A stretch of DNA of 64,000 nt. It comes from Embleya scabrispora DSM 41855 (GTDB lineage: Bacteria > Actinomycetota > Actinomycetes > Streptomycetales > Streptomycetaceae). Positions 54,061 to 64,000 of the stretch are shown in pieces; position 1 is the stretch's first letter, and each line of letters begins with the position of its first letter. The stretch is taken from positions 41,477 through 105,476 of the forward strand of contig NZ_KB889673.1 in assembly GCF_000372745.1 (NCBI RefSeq), in the 5' to 3' direction. A program made the translations under genes and the position numbers. The notes beneath the pieces were generated by a model. It was not told where the DNA came from and searched no databases. It saw only the letters and a program-made list of their open reading frames with translations.

Positions 54061-54250
54061 TCATCGCATGTCGAGCGCGGAGAGCGCCTCGAGGCGTTCC
54101 GGTGGGCATGTGGCGTGTCGTTGTCGCGCGTTGGCGAGGGCGATCCCCAACTTGACCGGGTGTGTCTTGCCGTCGTGTTCGACGGTCTCGACGTGCTCGC
54201 TGGGAACCGTGCACCCTTGTGTCGCCGTGTCCACCCGCCGGACGCTTCAC
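54061..54250 (-). pseudogene. Helicase-associated (HA) domain gene 3' end, copy 2
   Basis: About 55 in-frame codons ending at 54061: TVPSEHVETVEHDGKTHPVK, LGIALANARQRHATCPPERL and EALSALDMR. This is the last repeat of a helicase-associated domain protein. It has no 5' part. The downstream flank resembles 54900 and 32246. The stretch 54251-54532 shows nothing. Confidence 0.7.
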
Positions 54251-54532
54251 CGTCGAACGCCCGTTGCGGGCATGGATCCACACCACGTCGCCCACGACGC
54301 GGACACCGTCCACCGCGAGTTCCTCGACGTCACGTCGTCGCCCTCACTGGGGCCGGGCGCGAGTCGCCTCTCCCGCGGTCGGCGGGTGCGTTCGAGGCCG
54401 TGGACGCCGGAGGCGACGTCCCGGCCCGGGTTCGTCCGCCGCGTGGGGGTCGACGGCCCGCCCGGACCCACGGTCGGACGATCCGAGCGAGACGGCGTGG
54501 TCGGCGGGTCCGGGGGTGGTGGTTCGGGTGTG

Positions 54533-54736
54533 TCAGAGGGGGCGGACCTGCTCGGCCTGCGGGCCTTTGGGGCCCTGCGAGGTCGAGAACTCGACCCGTT
54601 GATTCTCGGTCAGTGACCGGTGTCCGGAGGAGTCGATCGCGGAGAAGTGCACGAAGACGTCCGGGGTGCCGTCGTCGGGCGCGATGAACCCGAACCCCTT
54701 CTCGTCGTTGAACCACTTCACGGTGCCCTGAGCCAT
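54533..54736 (-). CDS. Cold-shock protein (CspA family)
   Basis: A 67-residue single cold-shock domain: [17 protein letters not shown] with RNP-1 KGFGFI, RNP-2 VFVHFSAI, and C-terminal [17 protein letters not shown]. It binds single-stranded RNA/DNA and acts as an RNA chaperone. The usual start ATG 54736 gives the family's exact length. It stands alone between two helicase-domain fragments. Streptomyces carry several such paralogues. Confidence 0.95.
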   Translation of the reverse strand: MAQGTVKWFNDEKGFGFIAPDDGTPDVFVHFSAIDSSGHRSLTENQRVEFSTSQGPKGPQAEQVRPL

Positions 54737-54945
54737 GCGATGCCATCCCTGTGGAGCCGGAAGCCGGACACGTGATCGCGCCGGGAACGCGTCGATCCTC
54801 TCAAGGCCCCACGGCCGGGAAACGGGTCGGCGCGCGGGGAGTTCACCCGAATGACGCACACACATCCGCTTCGGCGACACCGCAGTGGTCCCTCCTCGGC
54901 CGACGCCGAACGAGACCCCGGCCCCACCCGGCCCCTACCCCGAAC

Positions 54946-55300
54946 TCACGTCCATCGCATGCCGAGCGTGGAGAGAACCTCGAGCCGCTCCGGGGGTGGG
55001 TGGCCCGCCGCTGCCGCGCGTTGGCGAGGGCGACCCCCAACTTGACCCGGTGCGTCTCGCCGTCGTGTTCGATGGTTTCGACGTGTTTGCGGGGGACGGT
55101 GAGGTGGCCTTCGCGGTGCCGGTACGCCGCGGCTGCGGCGAGGGTGAGCGTCCACCGATCCGCCCGTACCGCCCCTGCCGCCGACTGCTCCTTCGGTTCG
55201 GTGACGTCGACGCCGTTCTCGGCCCGGTACGCGGCGATCCGATTCTTCGGCGAACCTCGGCTCGGGATACCCCGATGGATCGATACCGGGCGGCATGGGC
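54946..55300 (-). pseudogene. Helicase-associated (HA) domain gene 3' end, copy 3
   Basis: Pieces PPGIDPSGYPEPRFAEE, RIAAYRAENGVDVTEPKEQS, LAAAAAYRHREGHLTVPRKH, KLGVALANARQRRATHPPER and LSTLGMRWT follow in order but with frame changes near 55240 and 55000. This is one to two HA repeats from the C-terminus of a large DEAD/DEAH helicase. The helicase core is absent. Confidence 0.7.
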
Positions 55301-55559
55301 TCGGCGAGGGCGTCGACCCCACAGGTGGTCGACGCCCTCGGCCTTCCCCGTCGCGGGGGCACAGCCCGCATGTCCGTCGCCGACGAGCCCGCGGACCCCG
55401 CGAGGGGTGTGTGTCCACGATGACGGCGAAACGGTTTCGATCGCACGGGGTTGACCCGGATGCGAAAACGTTCCCTCGAACGTGTCGGCCGCCATGAACG
55501 TGCCGCGCCGGGACCGACTCCGGCGCGCGGGCCCCTCGCTCGTTCGGACGCGAGCGCGC

Positions 55560-55969
55560 CGCAGCAGCGCTGCCCGGTGGGCCGGGCCAGGGTGGTGCAC
55601 AGCGCGATCAACGCGCCACGGGCCTTGCACAACGACAGGAACTCCTCGTGGGTCGGGCCGGCCCGGCGCAGGTTCTCCAGCTCCCGGACGGAGTCCGGGA
55701 GTCCGGGTGGGCGTCGGCTCATGTGGGCGTCCAGCGCCCGGCACAACGGCTCGACAAGGGCGTGCGCCTCCCCGGCGGCGGCCAGGGCCGACACCAGCGG
55801 CGAGGAGCCGGCCACGGCGGCGCGTTCGACCAGGGTGGGCACCGTGGCCGCGACAACCCTGGGTATGGATCCGGCCCCACCGGATGACCGGGTCGTCCTC
55901 GCCCGGGTCCTCGAACGCGCCCGGCACCGGCCCGGTCAACAACAGTTCCCACCTGGAGCGCGACATCAT
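55560..55969 (-). pseudogene. Unknown protein fragment with one frameshift
   Basis: MMSRSRWELLLTGPVPGAF...VIRWGRIHT reads from 55969 and then continues in another frame as VVAATVPTLVERAAVAGSSP, AHALVEPLCRALDAHMSRRP and EFLSLCKARGALIALCTTLA. The shift is near 55865. The text reads as one soluble helical protein, whose C-terminus is lost. Family not recognised. Confidence 0.45.
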
Positions 55970-56144
55970 GCTCTGCGGGGGTTCGGCACCCGCCCCACCG
56001 CGAGTTCCCGACGGGTACCCTGGGCCGCCACCCACGCCCGCACGACGCATTCGCCAACGCGCTCACCCGGCCCCGCCGGGCCCGGGAGCACCGGTGATCG
56101 TAACTCGATCATCGCCACGGTCACTGCGTCGCGATTGACGCGCG

Positions 56145-58514
56145 TCAGGCCGGTACGTGCGGTCCGTCCTGCAGTTTCCACAGGTTGGCGTAGGTGCCGC
56201 CGAGGGCCAGGAGTTCGTCGTGTGTTCCGTGTTCTCCCACGAGGCCGCCGGGGCTCATGACGTAGATGCGGTCGGCGCCTCTGACCGTGGACAGTCGATG
56301 TGCGATGACGACCATGGTGCGGTCGGTTCCGAATGCCTGCAGGGCGTGCTGGATGGCGGCTTCGGTCTCGTTGTCGACGGCGGAGGTGGCCTCGTCGAGG
56401 ATGACGATCGGGGGGTTGCGCAGGATGGTGCGAGCCAGCGCGATGCGCTGTTTCTGTCCGCCGGACAGCGCGGCTCCGCGCTCGCCCACCGAGGTGTCGT
56501 AGCCGGCGGGCAGATCGGTGATGAACGAGTGTGCCCCGGCGGTGCGGGCGGCGGCGACGAGTTGTTCGTCGGTGGCGTCGAAGGTGCCGTAGCGGATGTT
56601 GTCGGCGATCGAGCTGTCGAACAGGAAGGGCTCCTGGGTGACGTACCCGATGGCCTGGCGCAAGTCGGGTAGGCCGAGGCCTCGTACGTCGGTGCCGTCG
56701 AGGAGTACTTGGCCTTCGTCGGGGTGTCGGAAGCGCATGAGGAGTTTGGCGACGGTGGACTTGCCCGCGCCGGTGGTGCCGACGATGCCGGTGGTCCTGC
56801 CGGGGGCGATGGACAGGGAGGTGTCTCGGAGTGTGGCGGGTCGTCCGGGGTAGGCGAAGGTCACCTTCCGCAGTTCGATCCTGCCTGTGACCCGTTGTGC
56901 GGGGAGCGGGCGGCCTTCGATGCCGGATTCGATGGGCAGGTCGTGCAGGCTCTCCACCCGGTCCAGGGCGGCGAGGGTGCGCTGGTACTGGTCGGTGATG
57001 GAACCCAATCGGGTCAGTTTCCCCAAGGCGTTGGCCGGCATTTCGATCAGCGGGCCGAAGGCTTCGGCGGGGAGTCGACCGTCGAGGACGGCTCGGCCGC
57101 CCAGGAGCAGGGTGCCCACCAGCGCCGAGCAGGCGGACAGCCGCAGGATCTGGGTTTGGGCCGCGGCGCTGCGATCGGTGGCGTTGTTGGCTTCGCGGTA
57201 GTTTCGGCTCAGGTCGCGGATGCGCGTGCTCTCGTGTTCCTCGGTGCATACGGCTTTGATGGTGCTGTGGGCCTGAAGGTTGTCGGCCATGCGGTTGTGC
57301 AATCGACCTCGGTGCTCACCGGAGGCGATGTGGTCGGCGACGGCGCGCTCGTGGAACCGGAAGGACAGCCAGGCGACCAGCGGGACCGGCGCAAAGGCGA
57401 CCCATGCGAGTTGCGGCGCGAGCAGCATGTACACGGGGATGAGAACAGCGAGGCTGGTGGCCAGTTGGACCACCTCGTGCAGGTTGCCTCCGACGAAGCT
57501 CCCCAATTGGTTGATGTCCTCGGTGAGCACCGTGTTGACGCGACTGGTGCGCTCGCTCTCCAGATCCGCCGGGGCCAGTTGTTGCACGTGGCCGTAAATT
57601 TGGGTGCGCCAGTCGTCCTCGACCGTCTGTCCCAGCCGGCGCCACGCGACGTCGGCGCCGTAGCCCAAAGCGGCCATGGTGAGGCAGGCGAGCGCGGCGG
57701 CACCGACGAGGACGGGCAGTTGGGTGGCGACGCCCGCGATGCCAAGCCGGGCCAGGATCGTGCTCTCGCCTTTGGCGAGCAGCAGGACGATCGAGGGGAC
57801 CAGGGCGTAGAGCGTCATCTCCGCCAGCTGGGCAAGTACGGACAAGGTCGTTGCCGTGCCGAGCTTGCGCTTGTGCCGGCCGATGATGCGTCGGAGCGGC
57901 CGGCGGTGTGGGGTCGTTTCACCCGGTCGTGGCGGTGTCCGGTCGGATCGTCGCCACGCCCTTTTGACCACGATCGCGCTCGCGGCGGCGGCCAGGCCGA
58001 GACTGACGAGCGGGTTGGCGAGCAATGTCATGCCGAATTTGCCGCAGGTCGCGATCGCGACGCCCGCGACCGCGCCGCGGAGCACCGTTGCCGACCGCTT
58101 GCTGTGTCGCGTCGGGGCGGTCGGCTCCCCCTGGGGCCGAGCGGGTTTGGAGCCGTTCGACGTATCGGGCGATGCGAGGGGACGGTCGGCGTGTGTTCGC
58201 GCGTACTCCAGGCTCCGTGCGACCGCCTCTCGCGCGTAGTCGGCGATGTCCCGAGAGGGGACCTCTGGGTCGTGCAGGATCAGCATGCGCCCGGTGGCCG
58301 GGTTCGCGCGTGCCTCGACGATGTTCTCGTGCCGATTGAGGTAGGTCTCGATCAGTCGGGCGAGGACGGGGTTGCCGTACAGGCCCGCGACCTCCCAGCG
58401 TTGTCTGCCCGGGATCACCGAACGGGCACGCGGTGCTGTCCGAGGATGCGGGTTGCGGGTCACCCGGCTGTGGGTCACCGGGCTGTGGGCGCGTCTGGCT
58501 GTTGGCAAGGACAT
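56145..58514 (-). CDS. ABC exporter (permease-ATPase) with N-terminal HMA-like domain, NRPS-linked
   Basis: A 789-residue half-transporter. Residues about 25-110 resemble a heavy-metal-associated-like domain without its CxxC (WEVAGLYGNPVLARLIETYL, VEARANPATGRMLILHD), as in N-termini of some actinobacterial P-type ATPases. A helical linker with one or two membrane segments (about 150-195) precedes a six-helix exporter domain (about 225-520) and an ATPase domain with Walker A GTTGAGKST, signature LSGGQKQR and Walker B VILDEATSA. It follows the NRPS gene in the same direction, so export of the peptide or its precursor is likely. ATG 58514 is used; an in-frame start at 58634 would add 40 residues and leave a 37-bp gap to the NRPS gene. 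Confidence 0.88.
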   Translation of the reverse strand: MSLPTARRAHSPVTHSRVTRNPHPRTAPRARSVIPGRQRWEVAGLYGNPVLARLIETYLNRHENIVEARANPATGRMLILHDPEVPSRDIADYAREAVARSLEYARTHADRPLASPDTSNGSKPARPQGEPTAPTRHSKRSATVLRGAVAGVAIATCGKFGMTLLANPLVSLGLAAAASAIVVKRAWRRSDRTPPRPGETTPHRRPLRRIIGRHKRKLGTATTLSVLAQLAEMTLYALVPSIVLLLAKGESTILARLGIAGVATQLPVLVGAAALACLTMAALGYGADVAWRRLGQTVEDDWRTQIYGHVQQLAPADLESERTSRVNTVLTEDINQLGSFVGGNLHEVVQLATSLAVLIPVYMLLAPQLAWVAFAPVPLVAWLSFRFHERAVADHIASGEHRGRLHNRMADNLQAHSTIKAVCTEEHESTRIRDLSRNYREANNATDRSAAAQTQILRLSACSALVGTLLLGGRAVLDGRLPAEAFGPLIEMPANALGKLTRLGSITDQYQRTLAALDRVESLHDLPIESGIEGRPLPAQRVTGRIELRKVTFAYPGRPATLRDTSLSIAPGRTTGIVGTTGAGKSTVAKLLMRFRHPDEGQVLLDGTDVRGLGLPDLRQAIGYVTQEPFLFDSSIADNIRYGTFDATDEQLVAAARTAGAHSFITDLPAGYDTSVGERGAALSGGQKQRIALARTILRNPPIVILDEATSAVDNETEAAIQHALQAFGTDRTMVVIAHRLSTVRGADRIYVMSPGGLVGEHGTHDELLALGGTYANLWKLQDGPHVPA

Positions 58515-58671
58515 CGCGACAATCACCGGTTTTCGGGATCGGGGGTCGCACGGTGCGGCGCCACGGCAAGGCACTGCAACGCCCTGCGGCACAGGGAATG
58601 GCTTGTTCCGAGGACGGCCGGAACCGGCCGGCACGGGAAGGGCAGGAGCTCCATCGAGCTGTGGTCCGTGC

Positions 58672-61600
58672 TCATCGCTGTTCGAACGGACGTGTGCGGA
58701 AGCCTTGATTGCACGCGTCGACCAGGGGAGTCGCTGCGTCCGCCAACCTGCTCAGCGGTTGGTGGGGCGACTGTACGGCTGCTTCCAGCAGTCGTACCCA
58801 GCGCACGCAGAGACCCTCGACTGTCTCCCGGTCGAACAGGTCGGTGCTGAACTGGATGAAGCCGTCCACCCCGCGGTGGTTGCCGTCCGCATGTCCACGC
58901 TCTGCCAGGCTGATGCCGAGGTCCGATTTCGCCGTTCTTGTCGACGTGACGATCTCGCTTACTCGGATCCCCGGTAGATCGAAGTCGTAGTCCGGGGTGT
59001 TCTGCAGCACCAGCCTGACCGGAATCAGCGGCTGGCGGGCCGGGGACCGGGCGGGGTTGAGGGCCTGCACCAGGCGTCCGAAGGGCAGGTCCTGGTGGGC
59101 GTAGGCGGCGAGGGCTCTTTCGCGGACGCGTTCCACGAGTTGGGTGAAGGTGGGGTCGCCGGAGGTGTCGGTGCGCAGCACCAGGATGTTGGTGAAGTAC
59201 CCCACCAGGTGGTCGAGGGCCTGGTCGGTGCGTCCGGCGATGGGGCTGCCGACGGTGATGTCGCTGCCGGCGCCGAGTTCGGTGAGCAGGGCGGCCAGGC
59301 TTGCGTGGAACACCATGAACATGCTCGCCCCGGAGCGGCGGCCCAGTTCGGCCAACGCCGTGTGCAGTTCCGCGTTGATGTGCAGGTGAGCTTCGTCGCC
59401 GTCGTGTGAGGTGTGGGCGGAGCGAGGCCGATCGTAGGGAAGCGTGAGTTCGTCGGGCAGGTCGGCCAGCGCGCCGGTCCAGTAGGTGAGTTGACGGTTC
59501 AGGAGGCTGTCGGGGTCGGCGGGGTCGCCGAGCAACCGGTGGTGCCATTGGGTGTAGTCGGCATATTGGACCGGCAGGGGTGCCCAGTTGGGCTCCTCGC
59601 CCCGGGAGCGGGCAGTGTAGGCGGTCGTGAGGTCGCGGGCCAGGGGCATCATCGACCAGCCGTCGGCCGCGATGTGGTGGATCACGATCAACAGCACGTG
59701 CTCGGTCGGGCTCAGCACGAACAACTCGGCGCGCAAGGGAGGTTCGGTGAACAGGTCGAACGCGCACCGGGCAGCTTCCGCCAATCGATCCGGCAGCTCC
59801 GCGTCGTCGACCGCGGCTGTACGCAGCCGGGACCAGGCCGCCGAGGACTCCAGCACCCTCTGGAAGGGCTCACCATCGGTCTCCGGGAAAACCGTACGGA
59901 GCGTCTCGTGCCGGGCCACGACATCGCCCAACGCCCTCTCCAGAGCGTCCCGATCGAGGTCGCCGGACAGGCGCAGTGCCAGGGGGATGTTGTAGGCGGG
60001 GTCGGGGCCCTCCAGGCAGTACATGAACCACAGGCGCCGCTGCAGGAACGACAGCGGCAATCTCTCGGGTCGTGGCCCGGGCAGCGGGGCGGCACGCACA
60101 GGCACCGCGACGGAGTCGAGCCGGGCGGCCAACTCGGCGACGGTGGGTGCCTCGAACAGGGCGCGTACGGCTACCTCCGCGCCGAGGGTGGTGCGGATGC
60201 GGCTGGTGAGTCGGGTGGCGAGGAGGGAGTGGCCGCCGAGGGCGAAGAAGTCGTCGTCGATTCCGACGGTGGGTACGCCGAGGGTTTCGGCGAACAGCTC
60301 GCACAGCACGCGTTCGCGTGGGGTGCGGGGAGGTCGGCCGGTTGTGGTGGTGGTCGTCGGGTCGGGTGCGGGCAGGGCGGCCCGGTCCAGTTTCCCGTTC
60401 GGAGTCAGGGGCAGCGCGTCCAACACCGTGAACACCGACGGCACCATGTGGTCGGGGAGGGTGCGGCGAAGATGGGCTCTCAGGCGGGCCGGTTCCGTGT
60501 CGGAGCCGGGGGCCGGCACCACGTAGGCGATCAGGTGCGTGTCCCCGCGGTGGTTCTCGTGCGCGATGACGACGGCTTGGGTGACGGTGGGGTCGGTGGT
60601 CAGGGCGGTCTCGATCTCGCCGGGTTCGATCCGGTGGCCGCGGACCTTCACCTGGTGGTCGGTACGGCCGAGGTACTCCAACTGTCCGTCGGGGCGCCGG
60701 CGGACCAGATCCCCGGTGCGGTACATGCGCGTGCCGGGCGGCCCGTACGGGTCGGCCACGAACCGCTGCGCGGTCAGACCCGGCCTGCGCAGATAGCCGC
60801 GCGCCAGACCCGCCCCGGCCACGTACAACTCACCCGCCACCCCCGGCGGCACCAACCCCAACGAAGCGTCCAACACGTAGGCACGTGCCCCGGCCACCGG
60901 TGATCCGATGACGGGGGTCGCGGCGGCGTCGAGCCGCGCGCGCACCGCGTCCACGGTGCACTCCGTCGGCCCGTACATGTTGTACGCCGTCAGACCGTCC
61001 ACGGCCCGCAGTTCCCGCCACAGCCGTTCCGGCAGCGCCTCGCCGCCGAGGACGGCCACGCTCGGCCGCCACCGCTCGTTCGTGAACAGACCCTTGTCGG
61101 CCAGGACACGCATGTACGTGGGGGTGACGTCGACGGAGTCGATTCGCTGACGCACCAGCCACGCCGAGAACCGGTCCGCGTCGGCCCAGGTGGCGGCGTC
61201 GACGATGTGGAGTTCGTGGCCGTCCATGAGGGCAGCGAGTTGCGCCCAGGAGGCGTCGAAGGACACCGAGGCGGTCAACGCCACCCGCAACCGCCTGCCG
61301 CACTTCTCTGCCGCCGGGGCGAACACCCGTTCCCCGTACTGGCCGGCCGTGTCGACCACGCTCGTGTGGCGGGCGACGACCCCCTTGGGGACCCCGGTCG
61401 ACCCGGAGGTGTAGATCACGTACGCCGGGTGGTCGGGCATCAGCCTCGGCGCCGGGTCGGCGTCCGGCATGGCCTGCAACAACTCGACGGTCTCCGGCGT
61501 ATCGAGCAGGACATGCGGCACGTGGGTGCCGAGGCCGTCCGCGGCGGCCGTGGGGGTGTCGGCCACCAGCAGCACGGGCCGGGCGTCCTCGACCATGGCC

Positions 61601-64000
61601 TCGATGCGTGCCGCCGGGTAGTCCGCGTCCAGCGGAAGGTAGGCGGCCCCGGCCTTGAGCACCGCGAGGACCGCCACGACCAGGGACGCCGAGCGGGGCA
61701 GGGCCACGGCGACGACGTCCTCGACTCCGACGCCGCGGGCGATCAACGCGTGCGCGAGCCGATTGGCCCCGGTCTCCAGTTCGGCGTAGGTCAAGGTGGT
61801 GTCGTCGGCCACCACCGCGACCGCGTCCGGCGTGGCGCGTGCCTGGATGCGGAAGAGCTCGGGGATCGTGCCCGCGCGCGGTCGTGTCGCCGTCGTCCCG
61901 CCGCCGTCGCCCACGAGCAGGTGGCGCTCGTCGGCGGACAGCACGTCGATGCGGCCCAGAGGCTGCTCCGGGGCGCCCACGACGGCCCGCAACAGCCGCA
62001 CCCAGCGCGCGGTCAGGTTCCGTACGGTGCTCGGATCGAACAGATCGGTGGCGTACTCGACGGCGCCGCTCATACCCAGGCACCCTCCGCCCTCGGAGCG
62101 CCGATCGGTGAGGGCGATGTCCAGATCGAACTTGGCCGTTGCCGCGGGTACCGGGGTGGCGTGGGTGTCCAGTCCCGGGAGTGCGAACGCCTCGGCCTCG
62201 GCGGTGTCGATGGAGAGCATCACCTGGAACAGCGGATGACGGGCCGGGGACCGGTTCGGATTGAGGGCCTGCACCAGGTGTTCGAAGGGCAGGTCCTGGT
62301 GGGCGTAGGCGGCGAGGGCCCTTTCGCGGACGCGTTCCACGAGTTGGGTGAAGGTGGGGTCGCCGGAGGTGTCGGTGCGCAGCACCAGGGTGTTGACGAA
62401 GTACCCCACCAGGTGGTCGAGGGCCTGGTCGGTGCGTCCGGCGATCGGGCTGCCGACGGGAATATCGATGCCGGCGCCGAGTTTGGTGAGCAGGGCGGCC
62501 AGGCTTGCGTGGAGCACCATGAACAGGCTCGCCCCGGACCGGCGGGCCAGGTCGGCCAACGCCGTGTGCAGTTCCGCGTCCAGCTCGACGTCGACCCGGG
62601 CGCCGTGATGCGAGGCGACGGCGGGGCGCGGCCGGTCGTGGGGGAGCGTCAGTTCGTCGGGAAGACCGGCCAACGCGCTGGTCCAGTAGGCGAGTTGACG
62701 GTTCAGCAGACTGTCGGGGTCGGTACGGTCGCCGAGCAGTCGATGCTGCCACAGGGTGTAGTCGGCGTACTGCACCGGCAGAGGTTCCCATCCGGGTTCC
62801 TGGTTCCGGCTCCGTGCGGCGTAGGCCGTCGCGAGGTCTCGAGCCAAGGGCTCCAGGGACCAACCGTCGGCCGCGATGTGATGGATGACGATCAGGAGCA
62901 CGTGCTCGGTGGGATCGAGCGCGAACAGCTCGGCACGCAGCGGAGGTTCGGTGACCAGATCGAAGGCGTGTCGAGCGCCTTCGGCCAGCCGCGACGCAAG
63001 CGTGGCCTCGGTCACCCGGGTCATCGAGAGCGGACGGCGCGCCGCGGACGTACCGATGATCTGCTGGAAGGGGAGATCGTCGGACTCCGCAAACACCGTG
63101 CGCAGGCTCTCGTGCCGGGCCATCACATCATCCAACGCCTGGTTCAGCGCGGTTCGATCGAGGGCGCCTCTCAGGCGCAGCGCCAAGGGGATGTTGTAGG
63201 TGGCGCCGGGGCCCTCCAGACGGTGAAGGAACCACAGTCCCTGCTGTGCGAACGACAGCGGTACCTTCTCCGGGCGCTCGCCGGTAGTCAGCCGCGGCCG
63301 TGCCTGTCCCGCTTCGTCCAAGTGGGCCGCCAGGCCGGTGACCGTGGGTGCTTCGAAGAGTGTGCGCAGGTTGACGTCGGTGTCCAGAACGGTGCGGATG
63401 CGGCTGGTGAGTCGGGTGGCGAGGAGGGAGTGGCCGCCCAGGGCGAAGAAGTCGTCGTCGATTCCGACGGTGGGTACGCCGAGGGTTTCGGCGAACAGCT
63501 CGCACAGCACGCGTTCGCGTGGGGTGCGCGGAGGTCGGCCGTTTGCGGTGGTGGTGGTCGTCGGGTCGGGTGCGGGCAGCGCGGCCCGGTCCAGCTTCCC
63601 GTTCGCCGTCAGGGGCAGCGCGTCCAACACCGTGAACACCGACGGCACCAGGTGCGAGGGCAACCGGGACCGCAGACGCCCGCGCAGCGATCCGGTGTCG
63701 ACACCGGCACCGGCGGCCGGCACGACATAGGCGACGAGTCTGTCCTCGTGCGCGATGACGACGGCTTGGGTGACGGTGGGGTCGGTGGTCAGGGCGGTCT
63801 CGATCTCGCCGGGTTCGATCCGGTGGCCGCGGACCTTCACCTGGTGGTCGGTACGGCCGAGGTACTCCAACTGTCCGTCGGGGCGCCGGCGGACCAGATC
63901 CCCGGTGCGGTACATGCGCGTGCCGGGCGGCCCGTACGGGTCGGCCACGAACCGCTGCGCGGTCAGACCCGGCCTGCGCAGATAGCCGCGCGCCAGACCC
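58672..64000 (-). CDS. Non-ribosomal peptide synthetase, 5' end outside window
   Basis: About 1775 visible residues. Order: end of an adenylation (A) domain, carrier ([16 protein letters not shown]), condensation ([13 protein letters not shown]), complete A ([31 protein letters not shown]), PCP ([13 protein letters not shown]), and a C-terminal C domain ([12 protein letters not shown]). There is no thioesterase after the last C domain. The eight-of-ten residues readable for the complete A domain suggest a code near DAADVGMVDK, whose two acidic positions (278 and 331 by GrsA numbering) fit a basic amino acid such as Arg. That is a hand alignment. The product needs further modules outside the window. 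Internal segments are nearly identical between modules. The downstream ABC exporter is probably co-transcribed. Confidence 0.93.
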   Translation of the reverse strand, partial: GLARGYLRRPGLTAQRFVADPYGPPGTRMYRTGDLVRRRPDGQLEYLGRTDHQVKVRGHRIEPGEIETALTTDPTVTQAVVIAHEDRLVAYVVPAAGAGVDTGSLRGRLRSRLPSHLVPSVFTVLDALPLTANGKLDRAALPAPDPTTTTTANGRPPRTPRERVLCELFAETLGVPTVGIDDDFFALGGHSLLATRLTSRIRTVLDTDVNLRTLFEAPTVTGLAAHLDEAGQARPRLTTGERPEKVPLSFAQQGLWFLHRLEGPGATYNIPLALRLRGALDRTALNQALDDVMARHESLRTVFAESDDLPFQQIIGTSAARRPLSMTRVTEATLASRLAEGARHAFDLVTEPPLRAELFALDPTEHVLLIVIHHIAADGWSLEPLARDLATAYAARSRNQEPGWEPLPVQYADYTLWQHRLLGDRTDPDSLLNRQLAYWTSALAGLPDELTLPHDRPRPAVASHHGARVDVELDAELHTALADLARRSGASLFMVLHASLAALLTKLGAGIDIPVGSPIAGRTDQALDHLVGYFVNTLVLRTDTSGDPTFTQLVERVRERALAAYAHQDLPFEHLVQALNPNRSPARHPLFQVMLSIDTAEAEAFALPGLDTHATPVPAATAKFDLDIALTDRRSEGGGCLGMSGAVEYATDLFDPSTVRNLTARWVRLLRAVVGAPEQPLGRIDVLSADERHLLVGDGGGTTATRPRAGTIPELFRIQARATPDAVAVVADDTTLTYAELETGANRLAHALIARGVGVEDVVAVALPRSASLVVAVLAVLKAGAAYLPLDADYPAARIEAMVEDARPVLLVADTPTAAADGLGTHVPHVLLDTPETVELLQAMPDADPAPRLMPDHPAYVIYTSGSTGVPKGVVARHTSVVDTAGQYGERVFAPAAEKCGRRLRVALTASVSFDASWAQLAALMDGHELHIVDAATWADADRFSAWLVRQRIDSVDVTPTYMRVLADKGLFTNERWRPSVAVLGGEALPERLWRELRAVDGLTAYNMYGPTECTVDAVRARLDAAATPVIGSPVAGARAYVLDASLGLVPPGVAGELYVAGAGLARGYLRRPGLTAQRFVADPYGPPGTRMYRTGDLVRRRPDGQLEYLGRTDHQVKVRGHRIEPGEIETALTTDPTVTQAVVIAHENHRGDTHLIAYVVPAPGSDTEPARLRAHLRRTLPDHMVPSVFTVLDALPLTPNGKLDRAALPAPDPTTTTTTGRPPRTPRERVLCELFAETLGVPTVGIDDDFFALGGHSLLATRLTSRIRTTLGAEVAVRALFEAPTVAELAARLDSVAVPVRAAPLPGPRPERLPLSFLQRRLWFMYCLEGPDPAYNIPLALRLSGDLDRDALERALGDVVARHETLRTVFPETDGEPFQRVLESSAAWSRLRTAAVDDAELPDRLAEAARCAFDLFTEPPLRAELFVLSPTEHVLLIVIHHIAADGWSMMPLARDLTTAYTARSRGEEPNWAPLPVQYADYTQWHHRLLGDPADPDSLLNRQLTYWTGALADLPDELTLPYDRPRSAHTSHDGDEAHLHINAELHTALAELGRRSGASMFMVFHASLAALLTELGAGSDITVGSPIAGRTDQALDHLVGYFTNILVLRTDTSGDPTFTQLVERVRERALAAYAHQDLPFGRLVQALNPARSPARQPLIPVRLVLQNTPDYDFDLPGIRVSEIVTSTRTAKSDLGISLAERGHADGNHRGVDGFIQFSTDLFDRETVEGLCVRWVRLLEAAVQSPHQPLSRLADAATPLVDACNQGFRTRPFEQR
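63745..64000 (-). repeat. Module-internal duplication in the NRPS gene, identical to 60556-60811
   Basis: The 256 bp to the window edge appear identical to 60556-60811 (offset 3189 bp, in frame). They encode the end of the A domain including [20 protein letters not shown] second block, 63391 to about 63605, nearly matches 60190-60404 over the PCP. Similar near-identity exists in the C domains (about 62281-62480 and 59100-59300). Confidence 0.85.

Noticed and set aside
56709..58850. A + strand open frame of about 700 codons opposite the ABC exporter
   Set aside because: No motif and shadow-like composition; the - strand has complete ATPase motifs.

Overview
The window reads as chromosome of a high-GC filamentous actinomycete, most likely a Streptomyces/Embleya-type member of the Streptomycetales. 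Support comes from the very high G+C, strong third-position GC bias, many GTG starts, ATGA/GTGA start-stop overlaps, Sec lipoproteins, an NRPS, and abundant ISL3-, IS4- and serine-recombinase debris. No tRNA, rRNA or CRISPR array was seen. The species cannot be fixed from the sequence alone.

Region 1 (1-15735, + strand) is one long, tightly coupled operon. It encodes an aldehyde dehydrogenase (5' end outside the window), a complete Dpp/Opp-type ABC importer (lipoprotein, two permeases, two ATPases), a molybdenum hydroxylase (fused Mo-FAD subunit plus a [2Fe-2S] subunit), a urease-like enzyme (fused gamma-beta subunit plus alpha subunit) without any ureDEFG maturation gene, an SDR, a fused acyl-CoA carboxyltransferase, and an XdhC-type molybdenum-cofactor chaperone. 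The set looks like import, hydroxylation and C-N hydrolysis of an N-heterocycle, ureide or amide, followed by oxidation of the carbon skeleton. The substrate is unknown.

Region 2 (15894-31021, all - strand) holds a two-SDR plus MarR operon, a secreted SGNH esterase, a GH3 glycosidase, a LIV/HAAT-type ABC system compressed into three polypeptides (lipoprotein; permease-permease-ATPase; MFS-ATPase), an alpha/beta hydrolase and a TetR regulator. A cutinase-like secreted esterase follows on the + strand (31480-32169).

Region 3 (about 32200-56100) is a scrambled accessory zone. Intact genes (APH-type phosphotransferase, HAD phosphatase, two fibre-like repeat proteins, an IPTL-free set of small unknowns, a 697-aa protein with a C-terminal propeller-like half, an RCC1-like propeller protein and a cold-shock protein) are interleaved with broken ones: ISL3 and IS4 transposases, a zinc-finger serine recombinase, a BTAD regulator, a doubly frameshifted propeller gene, and three copies of helicase-associated-domain gene ends. 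Repeated IS termini, a 142-bp element with perfect 25-bp inverted repeats, and a roughly 390-bp inverted duplication show repeated insertion and rearrangement.

Region 4 (56145-64000, - strand) is the 3' end of an NRPS cluster: an NRPS ending in a condensation domain, followed by an ABC exporter with an HMA-like N-terminal domain. The NRPS runs off the right edge of the window.
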